The translations under genes and the position numbers were made by a program. The notes below the pieces were generated by a model. That model had not been told where the DNA came from. It was given only the letters and a program-made list of their open reading frames with translations, and ran no database searches. This document shows, one piece after another, positions 56,816 to 64,000 of a DNA stretch of 64,000 nt (position 1 is the first letter of the stretch; each line of letters begins with the position of its first letter). Source of the DNA: Martinezella rhizogenes (GTDB taxonomy: Bacteria > Pseudomonadota > Alphaproteobacteria > Rhizobiales > Rhizobiaceae); the NCBI RefSeq assembly GCF_027460065.1, contig NZ_JAPYZZ010000010.1, positions 62,294 through 126,293 of the forward strand, given 5' to 3'.

Positions 56816-57925
56816 ATGAAACGGAAACTTGTTGTCACTGCAGCAGCAGTGCTGGCGCTGGCCGCAGGCGGAGCCGCAGCACTGCTGCTTCCGGCGCAGG
56901 CGCCAGAGGCAAAGGCTGCCGATCCCCGGACCTTGGCACCACTGGTCAACCTCGCGACGGCCAGGCTCCCTGGTAATTCGAGCAGCAGCTTTACCGGAAC
57001 CGTTGGTGCTAGGGTCCAGAGTAATCTCGGCTTTCGCGTTCCCGGCAAGATCGTTGAACGTTTTGTCGACGTCGGGGAGCAGGTAAGCGCTGGACAGCCA
57101 TTGATGAGGCTTGACGAGACTGATCTTCGCCTTGCTCTGACCGCCAAGCGAAACGCTGTCATTGCAGCACAGGCGACATTTGTCCAAGCGAATGCCGATG
57201 AGAAACGCTTTGCCGTGCTGGTGAAGACCTCTGCCGCCTCGACGCAGCAATATGAACGATCGAAAGCCCTGCTGGATACGGCGACGGCACAGTTGGCCGC
57301 CGCTCAGGCTGAGGCGAATGTTGCCGAAAACGAGGCCCGATATACGGTTCTTGTTGCCGATGCGGATGGAACCATTGTCGAGACGCTCGGTGAACCGGGC
57401 CAGGTGGTAACCGCCGGGCAGCCGGTTGTCCGGCTCGCGAAGTCTGGTCCGCGCGAAGCGATTGTCTGGCTCCCTGAAACCATGCGTCCTGACATTGGAG
57501 CTCAGGCCTCCGCATCGGTTTATGGTAGAAAAAATGCGGAAAAAGCCGAGCTGCGCCAGATCTCCGATTCTGCCGATCAGCAGACCCGCACCTATGAAAC
57601 GCGCTGGGTGCTAGAAGGGGGTGCTGCAAATGCGCCTCTGGGGTCGACCGTCACCATCGAGATCGAGAACAGGGATGTGCAGGATCATGCCGAACTGCCG
57701 ATAGGCGCTCTGTTGGATGACGGGACGCGCACAGGCGTCTGGGTGATCGATCAGCAATCGTCCGTCGTGAAGTTTCGTGATGTGAACGTGGAGCGGGTGG
57801 GCGAAGAGAATGTGGTCGTGACCAACGTCAAGCCGGGAGAGGAGGTCGTTGCGCTTGGCGCACATCTTCTGAAGGATGGAGCGCAAGTTCGCACCAACGT
57901 TGGGACAAAAGAGGCGGCAAACTGA
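56816..57925 (+). CDS. RND efflux pump membrane fusion protein (HlyD-like)
   Basis: 369 aa from the ATG at 56816. An N-terminal hydrophobic anchor or signal (~6-27) is followed by a biotinyl-lipoyl-like domain split by a helical hairpin (~85-170, Ala- and Glu-rich) and a beta-barrel domain (~190-290). It joins the inner-membrane RND pump to an outer-membrane channel. The stop overlaps the RND gene start (ATGA). No outer-membrane factor is encoded nearby, so it must use one encoded elsewhere. Confidence 0.9.
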   Translation: MKRKLVVTAAAVLALAAGGAAALLLPAQAPEAKAADPRTLAPLVNLATARLPGNSSSSFTGTVGARVQSNLGFRVPGKIVERFVDVGEQVSAGQPLMRLDETDLRLALTAKRNAVIAAQATFVQANADEKRFAVLVKTSAASTQQYERSKALLDTATAQLAAAQAEANVAENEARYTVLVADADGTIVETLGEPGQVVTAGQPVVRLAKSGPREAIVWLPETMRPDIGAQASASVYGRKNAEKAELRQISDSADQQTRTYETRWVLEGGAANAPLGSTVTIEIENRDVQDHAELPIGALLDDGTRTGVWVIDQQSSVVKFRDVNVERVGEENVVVTNVKPGEEVVALGAHLLKDGAQVRTNVGTKEAAN

Positions 57926-60900
57926 TGAACCTCAATCTGTCCGCCCTTGCGGTTCGCGAACGCGCCGTCACGCTGTTCTTTATCGTCCTTCTGTCGCTTG
58001 CCGGCGTCTATGCCTTCGTCAAGCTGGGACGCGCGGAAGACCCCTCCTTTACCATCAAGACATTGACGGTCACCACGGTCTGGCCGGGCGCAACCGCACG
58101 CGAGATGCAGGATCTCGTTGCCGAGCCGCTGGAGAAGCGCATTCAGGAATTGGCCTGGTATGACCGGGTCGAGACAACCACGCGTCCCGGTTTTGCCTAT
58201 CTTACCGTCACGCTCAAGGACAATACGCCGCCAGGCGCCGTTGCCGAAGAATTTTATCAGGCGCGCAAGAAGCTCGGCGATGAAGCCAGAAACCTGCCGC
58301 AGGGTGTTCTGGGACCGTTCGTGAACGACGAATATTCCGACGTCAGCTTCGGCCTTTACGCTCTCAAGGCGCAGGGCATGCCGATGCGCGATCTGGTCCG
58401 GGAAGCCGAAAAGATCAGGCAGGACATGCTCCATGTTCCCGGCGTGAAGAAAATCAACATTCTCGGCGAACAGCCCGAGCAGATTTTCGTAGAGTTCTCC
58501 TATGAGAAGCTTGCCACGCTCGGCATATCTCCTCAGGACATTGCCGCAGCCCTTCAACGGCGCAATACCGTTACGCCCGCTGGGTCGATAGATACGCAGG
58601 GTCCGCAGGTCTTCATTCGTCTCGACGGTGCCTATGACAGTGTTCAGTCTATCGCTGATACGCCCATCGTCGCTTCCGGCCGTGCGTTGAAGCTTTCCGA
58701 CATTGCTGAGGTACGCCGGGGTTATCAGGAGCCGGCAGGCTATGTCATCCGTCATGACGGCGAGCCGGCCATCATGCTCGGTGTGGTCATGCAGCAGGGC
58801 TGGAATGGTCTGGAGCTTGGCAAGGCTCTCGAGGAACGCTCCGGCCAGATTGCACGGTCATTACCCCTTGGCATAACGCTGACCAAGGTCAGCGATCAGG
58901 CCGTCAACATTGACGCGGCGGTGGGTGAATTCATGGTGAAGTTCGCCATGGCCCTCGGCGTCGTGCTCTTCGTCAGCCTCATTGCGCTCGGCTGGCGGGT
59001 GGGCATCGTTGTGGCTCTGGCCGTTCCGCTGACCCTTGCGGTCGTCTTCATCATCATGCTCGAGACGGGGCGCTTCTTCGACCGCATCACGCTCGGTGCA
59101 TTGATCTTGGCACTTGGCCTGCTTGTCGATGACGCTATCATCGCCATCGAGGTGATGGTCGTTAAGATGGAAGAGGGCATGGACCGCATCAAGGCGGCTG
59201 CCTATGCCTGGAGCCACACTGCGGCACCGATGCTATCGGGCACGCTTGTGACCATTATCGGCCTGATGCCGGTCGGTTTTGCCGCCTCTGCAGCGGGCGA
59301 GTATGCCGGCAATATCTTCTGGATCGTCGGTTTCGCACTGATTGTTTCGTGGTTCGTAGCGGTGATCTTTACGCCCTATCTCGGCGTAAAGCTGTTGCCC
59401 GATATCAAACCGGTGGCAGGCGGCCATCATGCGATTTACGATACGCCGAACTACAGACGCCTGCGCGGTGCGATCGAATTCACCGTCAAGCACAAATTCC
59501 TGACCTGCGCCATTGTCGGCGTCGTCATGGCGCTCTCGGTCGTCGGGATGGGTGCGGTGAAGCAGCAGTTCTTCCCCACATCGGATCGTCCCGAAGTGCT
59601 GGTGGAAGTGCGCATGCCTGAAGGCACAAGCATCGAAACCACGACAGCTACGGTCAAAAAACTAGAGGCCTGGTTGAAGCAACAACCCGAAGCGAAGATC
59701 GCCACCAGCTACATCGGCCAGGGCGCCCCCCGCTTCTTCTTCGCCATGTCGCCCGAACTGCCCGATCCTGCCTTTGCTAAGATCGTTGTGCTGACATCTG
59801 ACGCACATGAGCGTGAGGTGCTGAAGCTGCGTCTGCGGGAAGCCGTTGCGCAAGGGCTGGCGCCCGAGGCATTCGTCCGCGTGACGCAACTCGTCTTCGG
59901 CCCCTACACGCCATTCCCTGTCGAGTTTCGGATCAAAGGATCGGACGCCGAAGAGCTGTACAAAATCTCCGAGCAGGCACTTGCTCTCATGAGTTCGGTA
60001 CCTGACGTCAGAAATGCCAACCGTGATTGGGGTAACCGAACACCTGTTGTCCGGTTCGTTCCTGATCAGGATCGCCTGAACCTCATCGGCATGTCGTCCG
60101 CCGAGGCTGCCCAGCAGATACAGCTCCTGCTGAGTGGTGTTCCCGTCACGCAAGTTCGTGAGAACATCCGAAACGTTCCTGTCGTGGCCAGAAGTGCCGG
60201 TGAAATCCGCCTCGATCCTGCAAGACTCGCCGACTTCTCGCTCGTGACGAGAGACGGCCGTGCGATCCCCCTCGATCAGATCGGCCACACGGAGGTGCGC
60301 TTCGAAGAGCCGATCCTCAAGCGTCGTGACAGAACGCCTGTGGTGACGGTCCGGTCTGACATTAACGAGGCGACACAACCGCCGGAGGTTTCGCAACAGG
60401 TGATGACCGCTCTTCAGCCACTCGTTGCATCTCTGCCTGCTGGCTACACAATCGAGATGGGCGGCAATATCGAGGAGTCACTCAAGGCGAATACCGCCCT
60501 GGTGAAGGTGTTCCCACTGATGATCGCAGCGACCCTGATCGTCATCATCCTTCAGGTACGCAGCCTGTCGACGATGACGATGGTGATGCTGACAGCACCG
60601 CTCGGTCTTGCAGGCGTCGTGCCGACCCTGATCCTGTTCAACCAGCCTTTCGGGTTTAACGCGATCCTGGGTCTTATCGGCCTGGCGGGCATCCTCATGC
60701 GCAACACGTTGATCCTGACCGAGCAGATCAAGGAGAACAAGGCGGCAGGTCTTGATGATTATCACGCCGTGATTGAAGCGACCGTGCAAAGAACGAGGCC
60801 GGTTATCCTGACGGCGCTTGCCGCGGTCCTCGCCTTCATTCCCCTGACGCATTCGGTTTTCTGGGGTTCTATGGCTTACACGCTTATCGGCGGAACGGCG

Positions 60901-61038
60901 GTGGGCACGCTCATCATCCTGCTCTTCCTGCCCGCTCTCTATGCGGCGTGGTTCCGGATCAAGCCGCCCAAGACAGAAATGCATTCGACGGAGCACGGGA
61001 ATACGGAAGCAGCTCAGCATTCGCTTGCTGCGGAATAG
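57925..61038 (+). CDS. RND-family multidrug efflux transporter (AcrB-like)
   Basis: 1037 aa, full length for the family, with 12 membrane spans and two large periplasmic loops. Proton-relay acids are visible in GLLVDDAIIAIEVMV (TM4, ~400), and the second half keeps LGLIGLAGILMRNTLILTEQI. It exports drugs or other amphiphiles using the proton gradient. Within RND it looks like the heavy-metal/multidrug branch without metal-binding motifs. Regulated with its fusion protein by the TetR element upstream. Confidence 0.93.
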   Translation: MNLNLSALAVRERAVTLFFIVLLSLAGVYAFVKLGRAEDPSFTIKTLTVTTVWPGATAREMQDLVAEPLEKRIQELAWYDRVETTTRPGFAYLTVTLKDNTPPGAVAEEFYQARKKLGDEARNLPQGVLGPFVNDEYSDVSFGLYALKAQGMPMRDLVREAEKIRQDMLHVPGVKKINILGEQPEQIFVEFSYEKLATLGISPQDIAAALQRRNTVTPAGSIDTQGPQVFIRLDGAYDSVQSIADTPIVASGRALKLSDIAEVRRGYQEPAGYVIRHDGEPAIMLGVVMQQGWNGLELGKALEERSGQIARSLPLGITLTKVSDQAVNIDAAVGEFMVKFAMALGVVLFVSLIALGWRVGIVVALAVPLTLAVVFIIMLETGRFFDRITLGALILALGLLVDDAIIAIEVMVVKMEEGMDRIKAAAYAWSHTAAPMLSGTLVTIIGLMPVGFAASAAGEYAGNIFWIVGFALIVSWFVAVIFTPYLGVKLLPDIKPVAGGHHAIYDTPNYRRLRGAIEFTVKHKFLTCAIVGVVMALSVVGMGAVKQQFFPTSDRPEVLVEVRMPEGTSIETTTATVKKLEAWLKQQPEAKIATSYIGQGAPRFFFAMSPELPDPAFAKIVVLTSDAHEREVLKLRLREAVAQGLAPEAFVRVTQLVFGPYTPFPVEFRIKGSDAEELYKISEQALALMSSVPDVRNANRDWGNRTPVVRFVPDQDRLNLIGMSSAEAAQQIQLLLSGVPVTQVRENIRNVPVVARSAGEIRLDPARLADFSLVTRDGRAIPLDQIGHTEVRFEEPILKRRDRTPVVTVRSDINEATQPPEVSQQVMTALQPLVASLPAGYTIEMGGNIEESLKANTALVKVFPLMIAATLIVIILQVRSLSTMTMVMLTAPLGLAGVVPTLILFNQPFGFNAILGLIGLAGILMRNTLILTEQIKENKAAGLDDYHAVIEATVQRTRPVILTALAAVLAFIPLTHSVFWGSMAYTLIGGTAVGTLIILLFLPALYAAWFRIKPPKTEMHSTEHGNTEAAQHSLAAE

Positions 61039-61046
61039 CCACCCCT

Positions 61047-61075
61047 CCCTCCGCAGCAGACGAAGCTGCGGAGGG
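61047..61075 (+). terminator. Strong hairpin after the RND gene
   Basis: CCCTCCGCAGC (61047-61057) pairs perfectly with GCTGCGGAGGG (61065-61075), an 11-bp GC-rich stem with a 7-base loop. No T run follows, so it may be Rho-assisted or attenuate read-through into the GST gene. Confidence 0.65.
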
Positions 61076-61180
61076 ACCATACTGTTTGGCGAGATGTGGT
61101 GTGTGCGTTGCGTGCCCACAGGATCCTCTCGGGAGCCCTGCCTTCGTCCCGCTTTAATCCTGCCAATGAGGAGTCTTGAC

Positions 61181-61768
61181 ATGAACCCTGTCGTATCCAT
61201 CTTCAAACATCCTCCGGACGGGGGTAGGGGATATCACCGGGATATGCGCGTAAGGTGGGCTCTCGAGGAAGTCGGACAGCCTTACACTCTACGGCACCTG
61301 ACTTTTTCCGAGATGCGCCGCCCCGAATATCTGGAAATGCAGCCGTTCGGCCAGATGCCGATCTACCAGGAGGGCGATCTCATTCTTTTCGAATCCGGTG
61401 CGATCGTGCTTCACATAGCACAGCGTTTCGCCGGCCTCCTTCCCGATGAAGCGAATGCGCGCTCGCGTTCCATCATGTGGATGTTTGCAGCAGTCAATAC
61501 GATCGAACCCTGTATCGCCTCCGGCAGCGTTGGTCATCTCAGTCAGCGGCTCCAGCAACTGGGCGATGCGCTTGGAGGGAAAAATTGGCTTGAGGGCAAT
61601 CAGTTCGGCGCCGGTGATCTTATGATGGTGAGTGTACTCCGGCCGCTCAAGCACTCTGATATTCTGCTGGATAGCCCTGGCTTGCAGGACTACGTCGAAA
61701 GAGGCGAGCAACGATCCGCGTTCCAGCGCGCGCTTGGCAATCCGACAGCGGACAGGCGAACGGCGTAA
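61181..61768 (+). CDS. Glutathione S-transferase-like protein
   Basis: 195 aa from the ATG at 61181, with GAGGAG upstream. Thioredoxin-like N-domain (~1-80): MRVRWALEEVGQPYTLR and the glutathione-binding FGQMPIYQEGDLILFESGAI with the cis-Pro. The helical C-domain (~90-190) is slightly short at the end (typical members run to ~200-220). Cytoplasmic detoxification enzyme, conjugating or reducing electrophiles. Neighbour of an efflux pump and an SDR, consistent with a detoxification group. Confidence 0.86.
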   Translation: MNPVVSIFKHPPDGGRGYHRDMRVRWALEEVGQPYTLRHLTFSEMRRPEYLEMQPFGQMPIYQEGDLILFESGAIVLHIAQRFAGLLPDEANARSRSIMWMFAAVNTIEPCIASGSVGHLSQRLQQLGDALGGKNWLEGNQFGAGDLMMVSVLRPLKHSDILLDSPGLQDYVERGEQRSAFQRALGNPTADRRTA

Positions 61769-61912
61769 CTTGATGGCATAAGCATCCGTCACACCTGTCA
61801 CCCGTCCGCCGAGAACTGCCGCATTAACTCGACCGATGTTTCCCGCGTCGAGGCGACTCACCCACGTGTCGGATGGACTGACCATCCGCCTCCTCAATTT
61901 CTGCAAATGCGT

Positions 61913-61961
61913 TTTATTTCGCTTGCAATCTAATTGAATTATAGATTACAAACGAAATCTA
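61913..61961. promoter_or_regulatory. Operator-like elements upstream of the SDR gene
   Basis: A good site TAGATTACAAACGAAATCTA (61942-61961) and a half-conserved one ending in GCAATCTA (61913-61932) are 29 bp apart, the spacing seen in front of the RND operon. They lie 40-88 bases before the SDR start. The rest of the gap (61769-61912) shows no gene. Confidence 0.6.
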
Positions 61962-62000
61962 AATTGATTTCTAATCCCACGCTAATTTTGGAGAGCGTAG

Positions 62001-62813
62001 ATGTCGAGAGACAAGATTGTTGTGGTGACCGGAGCATCCTCCGGTATAGGGCAGGCGACCGTGAGGTTGCTGTCACAGAATGGGTTCAAGGTATTTGCAG
62101 GATCGCGCAATCCGGACAAAAGTGGACCGGTTCCTGGTGTCGAGTACGGACGTCTCGATGTGGACAATGACGAGTCAGTGAGGCAATTCGTCGATTGGGT
62201 TCTGTCCCGTTCAGGTCGGATTGATGTCGTGGTGAACAATGCAGGCGTCTCTCTTGTCGGGCCGGTCGAAAGCACGTCGGACGATGAGGCGAAGGCCCTT
62301 TTTGAAACCAATCTCTTTGGCCCACTGCGCATGATACGCGCGGTATTGCCCGCGATGCGGCAGCAGAACTCCGGCCTGATTGTCAATGTCAGCTCGGTCC
62401 TCGGCTTCCTCCCCGCACCTTATATGGGCCTTTATGCCAGCAGCAAGCATGCCCTGGAGGGACTGTCTGAAACGCTTGACCATGAAGTGCGGCAATTCAA
62501 CATTCGCTCCGTCTTGGTCGAACCAACGTTCACGAGGACTAGTCTCGATGTCAATGCGAAGCAGACGGAGACGCGCATTGACGACTACGCTCATCAATTA
62601 GCCAAATCCAATGAGGCCGTTCTTTCCGCCATTAAGACGGCAAGCAGTCCGCAGACTGTTGCTGCCGAAATCATGGCAGCGATCAAAGGTCCTCACAAAA
62701 TGCGCAGGCCGGTTGGAAAACAGGCTACGCTTCTCAGTCGCCTGAAGCGGTTTGTTCCAGCCAAGGCATTGGATAGCGGCATCAGGAAGACGTTTGGGCT
62801 CTCCCGGCCGTAA
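62001..62813 (+). CDS. Short-chain dehydrogenase/reductase
   Basis: 270 aa, ATG with GGAGAG upstream. Classical SDR: cofactor motif TGASSGIG (~11-18), VVNNAGVS (~77), catalytic Ser in NVSSVLG and YASSKHAL with the Tyr and Lys (~145-150). NAD(P)-dependent oxidation or reduction of an alcohol or carbonyl in the cytoplasm. The substrate is unknown. Control by the TAGAT element would place it in the same induced group as the efflux pumps. Confidence 0.86.
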   Translation: MSRDKIVVVTGASSGIGQATVRLLSQNGFKVFAGSRNPDKSGPVPGVEYGRLDVDNDESVRQFVDWVLSRSGRIDVVVNNAGVSLVGPVESTSDDEAKALFETNLFGPLRMIRAVLPAMRQQNSGLIVNVSSVLGFLPAPYMGLYASSKHALEGLSETLDHEVRQFNIRSVLVEPTFTRTSLDVNAKQTETRIDDYAHQLAKSNEAVLSAIKTASSPQTVAAEIMAAIKGPHKMRRPVGKQATLLSRLKRFVPAKALDSGIRKTFGLSRP

Positions 62814-63025
62814 GCATTCGCGGAGCTTGCGCGCTAAAAACCGCAAAGTAAGGCATGTGGCGTTCGGAAACCTCATTTCCTTTATCGTCATGACTGACCG
62901 GGTGCCACAGTCGTGCCAACCGCCACGTCCACTGCAGCGGTCGGTCGCGCTGGCGAGAATATGTTTGCGCGCGATCAGACCGACATGGGTTTAAAGCAAC
63001 GTTGCGCGCAAATTTTCTTTTACTA

Positions 63026-64000
63026 TCATAGCCTGTTTTTGAACAGCGTACCGCTTTTCATAATAACATCAATGTTTTCGCCGTGTCGGGTGAAGACGGA
63101 GCAATCTATGGTCGGATCGCCATCGACAACGAGAATGTCTGCGAGCGCGCCGGGTTTGATAACGCCGATCCGGCCGCCCATCATCATCATCTCGGCATTA
63201 ACGCTGGTGGCGGAGATAAGTGTATCGACCGTGTTTTCCGCCTTTGCTCTCAGCGTGAATTCTTCACCCTGATAATCGTGCAGTTCGATACCAAGCAGGT
63301 CGGTTCCAAAACCAATCTTCACGCCCGCTTTGCGTGCAATTGCGACAGCCTTCAGGCCTTGATCCCTGACCTGCGAAATTTTGTGCATGCTGTTGGCGGA
63401 GAAGCCGTATTTGCCAGCGAATTGCGTGAGGATATCGGACGCGGCGAGGGTGGGAACGAGATAAACATTTTCCCGGCTCATGCGGTCGGCGGTCGGCTCG
63501 TCGATCAGGTTGCCGTGTTCGATTGTGCGTACACCGGCGTTGATTGAAGCCATGATGGCGCGGGGCGTATAAGCATGCGCCATGACATAAGTATTCCAGG
63601 CACGGGCCTCTTCGACAATGGCTTTCAATTCCCCATCGGAATATTGGAGGTTTTCGATCGGGTCTGTGACAGATGCTGCGCCACCAGACGCCATGATCTT
63701 GATGAAATGCGCGCCTTTCCGAAGTTCATCGCGGGCGGCCTCTCGAACCTGTGATATGCCGTCTGCGATCCGCGCGATCGAGCTACCGACATTATTGCTG
63801 GTCTTTTCGCCCGGCCCGAGCAGGACGGATCGCATGTCGCCGTGGCCGCCGGTCTGGCTTAAGGCGAGGCCGGAAATGACGAGCCTCGGTCCGGCGATGA
63901 GCCCTTGCTCGACGGCCTGGACGAGGCCTGCATCTGCGCCGCCGCCGTCGCGAACCGTCGTGAAACCACGCTGCAGCATGCCCTCCATGATGTAGCGGGC
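63026..64000 (-). CDS. Metal-dependent amidohydrolase (5' end beyond the window)
   Basis: The last ~325 codons are present and the reading frame continues past 64000. It is an imidazolonepropionase/prolidase-type amidohydrolase: FTTVRDGGG near the visible start, the metal His in AHAYTPRAI (~137), TIEHGNLID (~155), the active-site Asp in FGTDLLGIELHD (~248) and the end segment GALADILVVDGDPTID. Members hydrolyse amides or dipeptides at a binuclear metal site. The gap 62814-63025 shows no gene. Confidence 0.85.
   Translation of the reverse strand, partial: ARYIMEGMLQRGFTTVRDGGGADAGLVQAVEQGLIAGPRLVISGLALSQTGGHGDMRSVLLGPGEKTSNNVGSSIARIADGISQVREAARDELRKGAHFIKIMASGGAASVTDPIENLQYSDGELKAIVEEARAWNTYVMAHAYTPRAIMASINAGVRTIEHGNLIDEPTADRMSRENVYLVPTLAASDILTQFAGKYGFSANSMHKISQVRDQGLKAVAIARKAGVKIGFGTDLLGIELHDYQGEEFTLRAKAENTVDTLISATSVNAEMMMMGGRIGVIKPGALADILVVDGDPTIDCSVFTRHGENIDVIMKSGTLFKNRL

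Noticed and set aside
57751..58755. Minus-strand 334-aa open frame
   Set aside because: Antisense to the fusion protein/RND junction; no motif, and the plus-strand genes are unambiguous.

Overview
The window looks like chromosome from an alphaproteobacterium of the Rhizobiaceae, most likely Agrobacterium/Rhizobium. This rests on the CpdR-type receiver protein at the left edge, the abundance of high-affinity sugar, polyol and peptide ABC importers, a second truncated FtsZ, a MarR-GNAT fusion, the DUF2126/circularly permuted ATP-grasp locus, and high G+C coding sequence. Species and replicon cannot be fixed from the sequence alone. No database search was run; family names come from motifs and recognition of the proteins.

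Left part (0-10.5 kb): the 3' end of cpdR, tRNA-Val(GAC) with a strong terminator, then a long same-strand operon. It holds a ribose-type importer (binding protein, double ATPase, permease), a SorC regulator, an aldo/keto reductase, a GlpD/EryB-like FAD dehydrogenase, a class I aldolase and an FGGY kinase. This is a coherent but unassigned sugar/polyol catabolic pathway, with a promoter and matching inverted-repeat operator half-sites in front. A Cache-domain chemoreceptor follows.

Middle-left (13-29.7 kb): a MarR-GNAT fusion with a palindrome at its start, a small membrane protein, L- and D-lactate dehydrogenase-like genes, an ABC-F ATPase and a Tad-like von Willebrand protein. Next comes a three-gene minus-strand operon (transglutaminase-DUF2126, circularly permuted ATP-grasp-Alpha-E, transglutaminase) predicted to build or modify peptides by an unknown reaction. 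Opposite it is a YddA/BacA-like ABC protein whose nucleotide-binding motifs are degenerate. A YciA-like thioesterase and an ATP-grasp/NodB-deacetylase fusion protein follow.

Middle (32-43.6 kb): an acid-sugar catabolic locus with a DUF1537 kinase and GntR regulator on one strand, and a sialidase-fold protein, PdxA2 and an iron alcohol dehydrogenase on the other. Divergent from the sialidase runs a complete dipeptide-type importer ending in a DapA-family aldolase.

Right (43.7-64 kb): tRNA-Ser(CGA), then accessory-looking genes. These are a LacI-controlled Frc-type sugar importer with a hydroxypyruvate-isomerase-like protein and a Gfo/Idh oxidoreductase; a short RpiR-like helix-turn-helix protein; a MATE exporter divergent from a MarR regulator; a minus-strand group of FabF-like synthase, truncated FtsZ and a small coiled-coil protein; TetR divergent from a two-component RND pump; a GST; an SDR; and the 3' part of an amidohydrolase. 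The MATE/MarR, TetR/RND and SDR promoter regions share a 20-bp palindromic element, TAGAT-N10-ATCTA, which points to one common efflux/detoxification regulon. No insertion sequence, integrase or CRISPR array was seen.
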